Shown piece after piece: positions 26,235 through 34,253 of a stretch of DNA of 64,000 nucleotides. The notes under the pieces were generated by a model that was not told where the DNA came from, searched no databases, and saw only the letters and a list, made by a program, of their open reading frames with translations. Each line of letters begins with the position of its first letter. Position 1 is the first letter of the stretch. Source of the DNA: Rhabdonatronobacter sediminivivens (GTDB taxonomy: Bacteria > Pseudomonadota > Alphaproteobacteria > Rhodobacterales > Rhodobacteraceae). The DNA lies in assembly GCF_013415485.1 (NCBI RefSeq), contig NZ_JACBXS010000001.1, positions 124,001 to 188,000 on the forward strand. The letters run 5' to 3'. Position numbers and translations under genes: made by a program.

Positions 26235-27863
26235 ATGGGCTGGATGGCAGACGAGACCGGGCTGGAGAAATGCGCGGCCAACCATGTGGCGCTGACGCCG
26301 CTGTCGCATCTGCGCCGGGCTGCGGATGTCTTTGCCGGGCGCGATGCGGTGGTCTATGGCGATATCCGGCACAGCTATGCGCAGTATCATGCCCGCGTGT
26401 CGCAGCTGGCATCCGCCCTTGCCGCCGAAGGGATCGCCCCCGGCGATGTGGTGGCCACCCTGCTGCCCAATATCCCCGCGCAGGTCGAAGCGCATTTCGG
26501 CGTTCCCGCCTGCGGGGCGGTGCTCAACACCATCAACACGCGGCTGGATGTGGATACCGTCGGCTATATCCTGGCCCATGGCGGGGCAAAGCTGGTGCTG
26601 GTGGACAGTGCCGTCCTGGACCTGGTCGAGGCCGCCTGCGCCACACTTGACACGCCCCCCACCGTGATCGAGGTGCCCGACCCGGTGGCGGGCATCGCGG
26701 CCTCGGGGCGGCACCGCGACTATGAGGCGTTCATCGCCGGGGGCGATCCGGGGTTTGACTGGATCATGCCGCAGGATGAATGGGAAAGCCTGGCGCTGAA
26801 CTATACCTCGGGGACCACGGGACGGCCAAAGGGCGTGGTCTATCACCACCGCGGCGCCTATCTGATGACCATGGGCACCGCCGTCGCCTGGCAGATGCCG
26901 CTGCATGCGCGCTACCTGACCATTGTGCCGCTGTTCCATTGCAATGGCTGGAACCACAGCTGGATGATGCCGATGCTGGGCGGCACCGTCATCTGCTGCC
27001 GCGACATCACCGCGCGCGCCATCTATGACGCCATCGCCGACAATGGCGCCACCCATTTTGGCGGCGCGCCCATCGTGCTCAACACCATCATCAACGCGCG
27101 TGACAGCGACCGGCGCCCCTTTGACCATGTGGTGCAGACCTATACCGCCGGCGCCCCGCCCCCGGCGGCCACCCTGCGCGCCATCGAACCGCTGGGGTTC
27201 CGGGTGACGCAGGTCTACGGCCTGACCGAAACCTATGGCCATGTCACCGAATGCCTGTGGCGCCCCGAGGACTGGGACGATCTGCCCGATGACGACCGCT
27301 ACGCCATCAAGGCCCGCACCGGCGTGGCCATGCCGATGATGGAAAGCATCACCGTGCTGGACGCCGACACCATGACCCAGGTGCCCCGTGACGGCGCCAC
27401 CCTGGGCGAGGTGATGCATCGCGGCAATTGCGTGATGAAAGGCTACTACCGCAACCCCGAGGCCACGGCCGAAGCCTTCAGGGGCGGCTGGTTCCACTCG
27501 GGCGACATTGCCTATCAACACCCCGATGGCTGGATCAAGATCGCCGACCGCGCCAAGGACATCATCATCTCGGGCGGCGAGAATGTGAGCTCGGTCGAGG
27601 TCGAAAACGCGCTGATGCACCACCCCGCCGTGCTGCTGGCGGCGGTGGTGGCCAAACCGGACGAGAAATGGGGCGAAGTCCCCTGCGCCTTTGTCGAGGT
27701 CAAGGACGGCGCAGACGTCACCGAGGCCGATCTGATCGGCTTCTGCCGCGAACGGCTGGCCGGGTTCAAGACGCCGAAGACGGTGGTCTTCCAGGAATTG
27801 CCCAAGACCTCAACCGGCAAGATCCAGAAGTTCGAGCTGCGCAACGCCGCCCGCGCGCTCTGA
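26235..27863 (+). CDS. AMP-dependent acyl-CoA synthetase
   Basis: A 542-residue ANL-superfamily ligase: phosphate loop LNYTSGTTGRPKGVVYHHRG, adenine-binding region QVYGLTETYGHVTE, hinge GDIAYQHPDGWIKIADRAKD and C-terminal catalytic lysine in KTSTGKIQKFELR. It activates a carboxylic acid with ATP and CoA. Length and motifs match the medium-chain/AlkK branch, which also contains methylmercaptopropionate-CoA ligase (DmdB). Placement after fadB suggests it supplies acyl-CoA to this pathway. The start at 26235 has GGAGG upstream; the preceding 243 nt is the divergent promoter region with the Hint gene. Confidence 0.9.
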   Translation: MGWMADETGLEKCAANHVALTPLSHLRRAADVFAGRDAVVYGDIRHSYAQYHARVSQLASALAAEGIAPGDVVATLLPNIPAQVEAHFGVPACGAVLNTINTRLDVDTVGYILAHGGAKLVLVDSAVLDLVEAACATLDTPPTVIEVPDPVAGIAASGRHRDYEAFIAGGDPGFDWIMPQDEWESLALNYTSGTTGRPKGVVYHHRGAYLMTMGTAVAWQMPLHARYLTIVPLFHCNGWNHSWMMPMLGGTVICCRDITARAIYDAIADNGATHFGGAPIVLNTIINARDSDRRPFDHVVQTYTAGAPPPAATLRAIEPLGFRVTQVYGLTETYGHVTECLWRPEDWDDLPDDDRYAIKARTGVAMPMMESITVLDADTMTQVPRDGATLGEVMHRGNCVMKGYYRNPEATAEAFRGGWFHSGDIAYQHPDGWIKIADRAKDIIISGGENVSSVEVENALMHHPAVLLAAVVAKPDEKWGEVPCAFVEVKDGADVTEADLIGFCRERLAGFKTPKTVVFQELPKTSTGKIQKFELRNAARAL

Positions 27864-27983
27864 TCCCGGCCCCGGGGGGCGGCGGCGCCCCCTTTGCTGC
27901 CCCGCTGTCCCCCACAGGCATGGTTGGCGATTGCCGCCCCCCGCTGGCTCCTGTAATGTCGCGCCAGCGCGGGGGATAACCGC

Positions 27984-28070
27984 ATGAACAAAGCGCATGG
28001 GCAGGGGCTGGACCAACAGATGCCGGATGCACTGGCACGGCAGCAGGACAGAGCAGGGTCCGCCACATGA
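27984..28070 (+). CDS. Possible 28-residue leader peptide
   Basis: A short frame, MNKAHGQGLDQQMPDALARQ and 8 more residues, with GGGGGA 6 nt before its ATG. Its stop overlaps the next gene's ATG as ATGA, the arrangement used for translational coupling. No family is recognised and it could be chance; the coupling geometry and ribosome site are the only support. Confidence 0.3.
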   Translation: MNKAHGQGLDQQMPDALARQQDRAGSAT

Positions 28071-29104
28071 CGGCATTCGACAAGTATCAGCGGCTTGAAG
28101 GGCCGGGCCTCTGGGCGGCCGGCCAGGGGATGCAGCGCCGCGATGTCGTGATCCGTTTCGGCAAGGCAACGATGGTGATCGTCGACAGCCGTTCGGACAT
28201 GGTGCTCAGCCATTGGTCGCTCTCGGCCATCCGGCGCCTGAACCCGGGCCAGACCCCGGCCCGCTTCATCCCCGCCGATGCCAGCCGCAGCCATGACACC
28301 GAAACGCTGGATATTGACGAACCCCTGCTGCTGGAAGCGATGGAAACCCTGACCGCCGCGCTGGCCGCGCCCCGCAGCAAGGGTGAAATGCGCCGCCGCT
28401 TCACCCTGGGGGCGGGCGCGATCCTGCTGGCGGGGCTGCTGGTGGTCTGGCTGCCCGGCGCGGTGGTGCGCCATACCGCGGGCGTGGTGCCGCTGGCCAA
28501 ACGGGTGCAGATCGGCCAGATGATCCTTGCGGACATGACCACCGACCCCGCCCGCAGCATCTGCCGCGCCGAATGGGGCAGCGCCGCCCTGCAAGTGCTG
28601 GGCAACCGGCTCTTCGCCGCCCCGCGCAGCATCGTGGTCATTGACGCCTTCCCGCCCGGCGCGCCCGCCACGCTCAACCTGCCCGGGCGTCACATTCTGG
28701 TGGACAACCGCCTGATCCTGAACGCTGAAACCCCCGAAGAACTCGCCGGCTTCCTGCTCGCCGAGGCCGAGCGCGCCAGCCGCACCGATCCTCTGCAAGG
28801 GGTGCTGCGCCACGCCGGCCTGACTGCCACGATCCGCCTATTGACCCAGGGCGACCTGCCCGCCGATACCGTGACCGGCTACGCCAGCACCCTGTTCTCG
28901 ACAACCGCCGCCATGCCCGACAGCACCGCCCTCGGCGCCCGTTTCGAGGCCACGCGTCTGGATCCGACCCCCTGGCTCTCAAGCCTCCTGGTCCAGGACC
29001 GACCGCACGGGCTCAGCGCCGACGCGCTGAACCTGCCCAATCCCCTCTCCCCGCTGATCACCGACAATGACTGGATCCGGATCCAGACCATTTGTGACAG
29101 TTGA
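28067..29104 (+). CDS. Membrane protein, degenerate M48-peptidase-like
   Basis: A 345-residue protein with one strong membrane helix (about residues 110-135, LGAGAILLAGLLVVWLPGAV). The N-terminal 100 residues are a basic/acidic cytoplasmic-type domain. After the helix, LPGRHILVDNRLILNAETPE followed by ELAGFLLAEAERA lines up with the M48 protease pattern (glycine-rich strand, acidic spacer, then HExxH helix), but the two histidines are absent (LLAEAE in place of HExxH). The protein is therefore probably a catalytically dead homologue. The start is uncertain, with only a weak ribosome site. Function unknown. Confidence 0.7.
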   Translation: MTAFDKYQRLEGPGLWAAGQGMQRRDVVIRFGKATMVIVDSRSDMVLSHWSLSAIRRLNPGQTPARFIPADASRSHDTETLDIDEPLLLEAMETLTAALAAPRSKGEMRRRFTLGAGAILLAGLLVVWLPGAVVRHTAGVVPLAKRVQIGQMILADMTTDPARSICRAEWGSAALQVLGNRLFAAPRSIVVIDAFPPGAPATLNLPGRHILVDNRLILNAETPEELAGFLLAEAERASRTDPLQGVLRHAGLTATIRLLTQGDLPADTVTGYASTLFSTTAAMPDSTALGARFEATRLDPTPWLSSLLVQDRPHGLSADALNLPNPLSPLITDNDWIRIQTICDS

Positions 29105-29180
29105 CCAGAGCGCGTTGCCAGCAGGCCCCTGCCCCGCTACCCTTGGCCCTGATGACACCCCACTCAGGCAGGAGGCTCCC

Positions 29181-30014
29181 ATGCCCCACAGCGTGACCCG
29201 CAAGATCGGCACTGCCGAGATCAGCATCATCACCGATGGTGCCACCGAATTCCCCACCGACCTCTTCCCCGAATCCGACCCCTCCCATATCGGGGACATG
29301 CTGGCACAAGCCGGGCAAGACCGCATCCGCACCAATTTCAACGCCGTCCTCCTGCGCGAGGGCAACCGGACGATCCTGCTCGATGCCGGTCCGCGGGACC
29401 TCTTCGGCCCCAGCTGCGGCAACCTGCCCGCCGCCCTGGACGAACTCGGCGTCACCCCGGATCAGGTCGATACACTCTTCGCCACGCACCTGCACCCCGA
29501 CCATATCGCCGGCATGATCACCGCCGAAGGCGCAGCCGCCTTCCCCAATGCAACCCTCATCCTCCCCGAAGCCGAACGCAGCTTCTGGGGCCAGGAAAGC
29601 AATTTCACCGGCGCCCTGGCCAGCGCCGCCGATTGGGCCACCCTCGCCCGCGCGGTCATGGAAGCCTATGCCGACCGGCTCCATCCCATCGCCGCCGATG
29701 CCCCGATTGCCCCGGGGCTGACCGCCCTGCCCCTGCCCGGTCACACCCCGGGACACAGCGGCTGGCGCCTCGAATCGGGCGGCGAGATGCTCCTGCATGT
29801 CGGCGATATCGTCCACGCCCCGGATATCCAGTTTGCCGATCCGGATATCGCCATTGCCTTCGATATCGACATGGATACCGCGCGCAAGACCCGGCACGCC
29901 CTGCTCGACGAACTCGCCACCGACGGCGCGCTCGTCACCGGTGGCCATCTGCTGCAACCCGCCCTCGCACGTGTCGAACGCAGCACCAAAGGTTACCGCC
30001 TGACCCCACCCTGA
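29181..30014 (+). CDS. MBL-fold metallo-hydrolase
   Basis: A 277-residue metallo-beta-lactamase-fold hydrolase with the zinc-binding motif FATHLHPDHIAGM (HxHxDH), a second histidine in LPLPGHTPGHSGWR, and the later GGHLLQPAL histidine. A zinc-bound water hydrolyses an ester, lactone or similar bond; the substrate is unknown. The start at 29181 follows GGAGG by 6 nt. Its 3' end overlaps the 3' end of the opposing DUF2484 gene by 22 nt, and a conserved repeat begins 18 nt after its stop. Confidence 0.85.
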   Translation: MPHSVTRKIGTAEISIITDGATEFPTDLFPESDPSHIGDMLAQAGQDRIRTNFNAVLLREGNRTILLDAGPRDLFGPSCGNLPAALDELGVTPDQVDTLFATHLHPDHIAGMITAEGAAAFPNATLILPEAERSFWGQESNFTGALASAADWATLARAVMEAYADRLHPIAADAPIAPGLTALPLPGHTPGHSGWRLESGGEMLLHVGDIVHAPDIQFADPDIAIAFDIDMDTARKTRHALLDELATDGALVTGGHLLQPALARVERSTKGYRLTPP

Positions 30015-30439
30015 CCCAAAGCGGTCTTCATCCTTGCAGAAATATCCTCAGGGGGTGAATGCGCGGCACGCGCAGAGGGGGCAGAATGCCCCTTCCCCGC
30101 ACGCAGTGCCAGAAGACCTGCGCGCGCCTCGCGCGCACCTTTTGCCAAAGACCGAAGACCCGCGCCCGCCTCACCGGGGAAAACCCGGTCACGGGCGCCC
30201 TGCAACCGCTGTGCGATCCATTGCGCCGCCCGCAACGCCGGCCAGCGCAGCACCGAGATGCCACCCGCCAGCGCCACCAGCCCCCAGACCGGCCCCGCCT
30301 GCAATGTGACCAGCCCCAGCAAAGGGATCCCCAACCCGATCAGCACCGCCGCCCCCGGCCAGTGGAAGCGCCGCGGCATCATGGCGATGACACTGGCCAG
30401 CACAACCCAGATACAGAACAGGACCAGCGCCAGGTTCAT
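29993..30439 (-). CDS. DUF2484 family protein, apparently extended through a repeat
   Basis: A 148-residue membrane protein. The first 75 or so residues ([20 protein letters not shown], then two more hydrophobic segments) are the DUF2484 family found in Rhodobacteraceae between murC and murB. I recall typical members as about 75-90 residues, so the C-terminal half is extra. That half is translated from the repeat at 30033-30116 ([17 protein letters not shown] is the repeat read in reverse) and runs into the opposing gene. The original stop may have been lost by a rearrangement. Its ATG overlaps the murC stop by 4 nt, so it belongs to the murG-murC operon. Confidence 0.72.
   Translation of the reverse strand: MNLALVLFCIWVVLASVIAMMPRRFHWPGAAVLIGLGIPLLGLVTLQAGPVWGLVALAGGISVLRWPALRAAQWIAQRLQGARDRVFPGEAGAGLRSLAKGAREARAGLLALRAGKGHSAPSARAAHSPPEDISARMKTALGQGGVRR
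30033..30116 (+). repeat. AAATACTCC-type repeat, long copy (after MBL gene)
   Basis: The segment CTTGCAGAAATATCCTCAGG, then GGGTGAATGCGC, a short hairpin, GAGGGGGCAGAATGCCCC and CGCACGCAGTGCCAGAAG, matches the copy at 52656-52746 over almost its whole length. The hairpin arms differ between copies but stay self-complementary. It begins 18 nt after the MBL stop, in the sense orientation. Confidence 0.85.
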
Positions 30440-31851
30440 GCCGCCACGCGCTCCAGCCGCGCCGGCAGCCCCCGCGCCCAGGCCGAGATCGTCCCCGCGC
30501 CCAGGCAGACCACCATGTCCCCGGGCCGGGCATGGGCGCGGATCAGCGCCTCCAGCGCGTCCTCGCTGTCGATGGCATGGGCGGCGCGGTGGCCATGGCG
30601 GATCAGCCCCGCCACCAGATCATCGCGCCCCGCCCCGGGGATCGGGTCTTCGCCCGCGGCATAGACCGGGGCGATAGCCACCAGATCGGCCTCGTTGAAA
30701 CAGTGACAAAAATCGTTGAACAGCGAAGAAAGCCGCGTGTAGCGGTGCGGCTGGTGCACGGCGATCACCTTGCCCCCCTCATCGCCCAGCGCCTGGCGCG
30801 CGGCGCGCAGCACGGCGGCAATCTCGACCGGGTGATGGCCGTAATCGTCGATGACACTCACGCCATTGGCCTCGCCAACATGGGTGAAACGCCGGTTCAC
30901 GCCGCCGAAATCCGCCAGCGCGGCCCGGATATCCGCGCCCTTCATGCCCAGATGGCGCGCCACCGCCACCGCGGCCAATGCGTTCGAGACATTGTGATCC
31001 CCGGGCATGGGCAGGGTGCAACCCTCGATCCGCTTTTCCTCGGCCTGCAGCGCGATGTCGAAATGGGCCACGCCCTTGACATAGCGCAGGTTCACCGCGC
31101 GCACATCGGCCTGCGCATTGTAGCCGAAGGTCACAACGCGGCGGTCGGTGATCCGCCCCACCAGGGCCTGCACCTCGGCGTGATCGGTGCAGCAGACCGC
31201 CAGCCCGTAGAAGGGGATGTTCGACACGAAATCATGAAACCCCTGCCGCAGCGCATCGAAACTGCCCCAGTGCTCCAGATGCTCGGGGTCGATATTCGTC
31301 ACCACGGCGATGGTCGCGGGCAGGCGGTTGAAGCTGCCGTCGCTTTCATCGGCCTCGACCACCATCCATTCACCGGCACCGGCCCGCGCGTTGGACCCAT
31401 AGGCATGGATCACACCGCCATTGATCACCGTGGGGTCCAGCCCGCCCCGGTCCAGCAGCGTCGCCACCAGGGTGGTGGTGGTGGTCTTGCCATGGGTGCC
31501 CGCGATGGCGATGTTCGAGCGCAGCCGCATCAGTTCCGCCAGCATCTCGGCCCGGCGCACCACCGGCAGGCCCGCGCGCCGCGCGGCCAGCAGTTCCGGG
31601 TTGTCCGGCTTGATCGCAGTCGAGATCACCACAACCTCGGCCGCGCCCAGATTGTCCGCCCGCTGGCCGATGAAGATTTCTGCCCCCAGCCCTTGCAACC
31701 GGTCAGTGATGGGCGAGGCCTTCAGGTCCGACCCCTGCACCCGGTAGCCATGGGTCAGCAGCACCTCGGCGATGCCGGACATGCCGATCCCGCCGATGCC
31801 GGTGAAATGGATCGGCCCGATATCGGTGGGAAGTTTCGTTGCCGCGTTCAT
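30436..31851 (-). CDS. murC: UDP-N-acetylmuramate--L-alanine ligase
   Basis: A 471-residue Mur ligase: N-terminal [16 protein letters not shown] for UDP-MurNAc, ATP-binding loop [13 protein letters not shown], and the C-terminal ligase domain with [16 protein letters not shown]. It adds L-alanine to UDP-MurNAc in the cytoplasm, the first peptide step of peptidoglycan synthesis. The start at 31851 overlaps the murG stop by 4 nt (ATGA); a longer frame to 31986 would run into murG. Confidence 0.96.
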   Translation of the reverse strand: MNAATKLPTDIGPIHFTGIGGIGMSGIAEVLLTHGYRVQGSDLKASPITDRLQGLGAEIFIGQRADNLGAAEVVVISTAIKPDNPELLAARRAGLPVVRRAEMLAELMRLRSNIAIAGTHGKTTTTTLVATLLDRGGLDPTVINGGVIHAYGSNARAGAGEWMVVEADESDGSFNRLPATIAVVTNIDPEHLEHWGSFDALRQGFHDFVSNIPFYGLAVCCTDHAEVQALVGRITDRRVVTFGYNAQADVRAVNLRYVKGVAHFDIALQAEEKRIEGCTLPMPGDHNVSNALAAVAVARHLGMKGADIRAALADFGGVNRRFTHVGEANGVSVIDDYGHHPVEIAAVLRAARQALGDEGGKVIAVHQPHRYTRLSSLFNDFCHCFNEADLVAIAPVYAAGEDPIPGAGRDDLVAGLIRHGHRAAHAIDSEDALEALIRAHARPGDMVVCLGAGTISAWARGLPARLERVAA

Positions 31852-32945
31852 GTCCGCTCCTGTGCCAGGGTTTCGACCATCTCGGCCAGTTGTTCGGCAG
31901 CATCCGGGCGCCCGCAGCCCAGCGCGGCCTGCGCCATCTGCGCCGCACCTTCGGGGTGGCCGAAAACCGCCATCATGCTGTCGCACAGGGCCTCCGGCGA
32001 CAGTTGCGATTCGGGGATCACCACCGCCGCGCCCGCTTCATAGAGCATCCGGGCATTCGCCGCCTGATGGTTGCCCGCCGCCGCCGCAAAGGGGATCAGG
32101 ATGGCCGGGCGTCCGATCACGGCGATATCGGCCACCGAGGACGCCCCTGCGCGGCTGATCACCAGCTGCGCCTCGGACAGGCGGCGCGGGATATCGGCAA
32201 AGAAGGGCGCGACCTCGGCCCGGATACCGGCGGCATCATAGGCGGCGACCACGCGGTCCATATCTTCGGGCCGGGCCTGGTGCGAGACGCTGAGCTGGTC
32301 GCGCACGGTCTCGGGCAGGGCGGCCACGGCCTCGGGCACCACATCCGACAGGATCCGCGCCCCCTGGCTGCCCCCCATGACCAGCAGGTCCATCGGGTAA
32401 TCCCCGGGCGCGATATAGCCCGCCCCCGCACGGTCCAGCACCGCGTTGCGCACCGGGTTGCCGGTATGCAGCGCCACCACCCCCGGTGGCAATTCGGTGG
32501 GCCATGTCCCGCAAGCGACCCGCTGCACCCGGCGCGCAAAGACCCGGTTGACCTGCCCCAGCACCCCGTTCTGTTCATGGATCATGCGCGGGCGGCGCAG
32601 CAGCCAGGCCGCCCCCAGCGCAGGGATCGACGGATAGCCGCCGAAGCCCACCACCACCGAAGGGCGGTCCAGCACCATCCGCCACGCCGCCGCCAGCACC
32701 CCGGCGCCGATCCGCAGCGGCACCATCAGCTTCGCGGCCAGCCCGCCCCGCGCGAATGTGGCCGAGGCCACCTGTTCAACCTGCACCGCATCCGGAAACC
32801 CGTCCGTGTAGCGCGCGCCCCGGGCATCCGTGGACAGCTTCACCCGCCAGCCGCGCGCCAGCATCACCTCGGCCAGGGCCTGCGCGGGGAACATATGCCC
32901 CCCGGTGCCCCCCGCAGCGATCAGCAGAAGCGGTGCCTTGGCCAT
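31848..32945 (-). CDS. murG: UDP-GlcNAc--N-acetylmuramyl-(pentapeptide) pyrophosphoryl-undecaprenol transferase
   Basis: A 365-residue GT-B glycosyltransferase. The N-terminus ends in the UDP/lipid-binding motif [36 protein letters not shown] and the C-terminal [18 protein letters not shown] are the standard MurG blocks. It makes lipid II at the inner face of the membrane. It is separated from ftsW by one nucleotide and overlaps murC, the usual dcw order. Confidence 0.96.
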   Translation of the reverse strand: MAKAPLLLIAAGGTGGHMFPAQALAEVMLARGWRVKLSTDARGARYTDGFPDAVQVEQVASATFARGGLAAKLMVPLRIGAGVLAAAWRMVLDRPSVVVGFGGYPSIPALGAAWLLRRPRMIHEQNGVLGQVNRVFARRVQRVACGTWPTELPPGVVALHTGNPVRNAVLDRAGAGYIAPGDYPMDLLVMGGSQGARILSDVVPEAVAALPETVRDQLSVSHQARPEDMDRVVAAYDAAGIRAEVAPFFADIPRRLSEAQLVISRAGASSVADIAVIGRPAILIPFAAAAGNHQAANARMLYEAGAAVVIPESQLSPEALCDSMMAVFGHPEGAAQMAQAALGCGRPDAAEQLAEMVETLAQERT

Positions 32946-32946
32946 G

Positions 32947-34116
32947 TCAGCCGCGCCCCCGACGTGTGAGAATGTCTCCGATCTCGCCCTGCGGACGGGT
33001 CCGGGTCAGCGCCAGCAGGATACCGATACCGATCCCCGCTGCAACCAGCGAAGAGCCACCATAGGACACGAAGGGCAGCGTCATCCCCTTGGACGGCAGC
33101 AACCTGACCGCCACACCCATGTTGATCATGGCCTGCGCGGCGAACATGGTCACCAGCCCCGTGCCCGCCAGCCGGATGAAGATGTCGCGCTCACGCATCA
33201 GCCGGAAAAGCGAGCGCAGGACGATCGTGGCGAAAAGGAAGATGATCAGCAGCACCAGCACCAGGCCGTATTCCTCGGCGGCCACCGCGATGATGAAATC
33301 CGTATGCGCATCGGGGAGCGACCATTTCACCTGCCCCTCGCCCACGCCCACGCCGAATATGCCGCCCTCCTGAATGGCGTTTGTGGCAAAGCCCATCTGC
33401 GTGCGCGGGTCGACCTCGGGCGCCAGAAAACCGTCGATCCGGCGCGCGAAATGTTCCGAGCTGTTGTAGAAGAACACCCCGCCAAAGACCACCATCCCGC
33501 CCAGAACCAGCAGCAGCAGGATCGGCGCGCCGCCCACGAAATACATGATCATCCAGGCAAAGCCGACCAGCGCCGCCTGCCCGAAATCCGGCTGGATCAC
33601 CAACAGGCCCACCACCAGCAGCACAAAGCCCAGCGACAGGCTGCGCCCCGGCGGGCCGTTCACCTCATGCCCCGCCGCCAGCAACCAGGCCGCAAAGACC
33701 GCAAGGAAAGGTTTGAGGAATTCCGACGGCTGGACCGAGGCAAAGCCCAGCGAATACCAGCGCACCGCCCCCTTGCCGAAATCGGTGCCGGCAAAGGGCA
33801 GCCCCGCCAGCGCAAGCAAGGCCAGAAAGAAGCCGAACACCGCCAGTCGGCGGATGCTGTCAGGTGACAGCATCGAAGTCACCAGCATCGCCGCAATCGC
33901 CAGCGCGCCAAAGAACAACTGCCGTTGCACGTAAAAGAACGGGTCCAGCCCGTTGCGCGTGGCCAGGGGCGGCGATGACGCCAACCCCAGCAGCAACCCC
34001 ACGCCAAACAGCATCACGATACACCCGATCGCCCAGCGATCCACCGTGCGCCACCAGCGTGGAAGCACAGGCTCACCCGCCCGGATGGGCGCGGTGCCAT
34101 AGACCATTTCCGTCAT
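32947..34116 (-). CDS. ftsW: Peptidoglycan glycosyltransferase FtsW
   Basis: A 389-residue SEDS-family membrane protein with about ten hydrophobic segments. Conserved SEDS features are visible: [39 protein letters not shown] and the C-terminal [20 protein letters not shown]. It polymerises septal glycan strands with its class B PBP partner. It is the first gene of the ftsW-murG-murC-DUF2484 unit seen here. Confidence 0.95.
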   Translation of the reverse strand: MTEMVYGTAPIRAGEPVLPRWWRTVDRWAIGCIVMLFGVGLLLGLASSPPLATRNGLDPFFYVQRQLFFGALAIAAMLVTSMLSPDSIRRLAVFGFFLALLALAGLPFAGTDFGKGAVRWYSLGFASVQPSEFLKPFLAVFAAWLLAAGHEVNGPPGRSLSLGFVLLVVGLLVIQPDFGQAALVGFAWMIMYFVGGAPILLLLVLGGMVVFGGVFFYNSSEHFARRIDGFLAPEVDPRTQMGFATNAIQEGGIFGVGVGEGQVKWSLPDAHTDFIIAVAAEEYGLVLVLLIIFLFATIVLRSLFRLMRERDIFIRLAGTGLVTMFAAQAMINMGVAVRLLPSKGMTLPFVSYGGSSLVAAGIGIGILLALTRTRPQGEIGDILTRRGRG

Positions 34117-34231
34117 GTCACTGCCTCGATAGCCTGCTCATGGCGCCCGTTTGCCGGGTCTGTCCACCAGCATACCCCATATCGCGCACGTATTCCAGCA
34201 CGCTCGCAGGGACACGCGGCAAAGCAGGCAC

Positions 34232-34252
34232 AAAAACCCGTGTGTGCCGGGT
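34232..34252 (-). terminator. Weak intrinsic terminator after valS
   Basis: On the minus strand, directly after the valS stop, ACCCG-7 nt-CGGGT is followed by TTTTG. A 5-bp stem with five Ts (counting the stem's last) is a minimal rho-independent signal. Confidence 0.5.
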
Positions 34253-34253
34253 A

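Noticed and set aside
26059-26295. Possible 78-residue gene before the acyl-CoA ligase
   Set aside because: It overlaps the ligase start in another frame and covers the divergent promoter region; no ribosome site or family.
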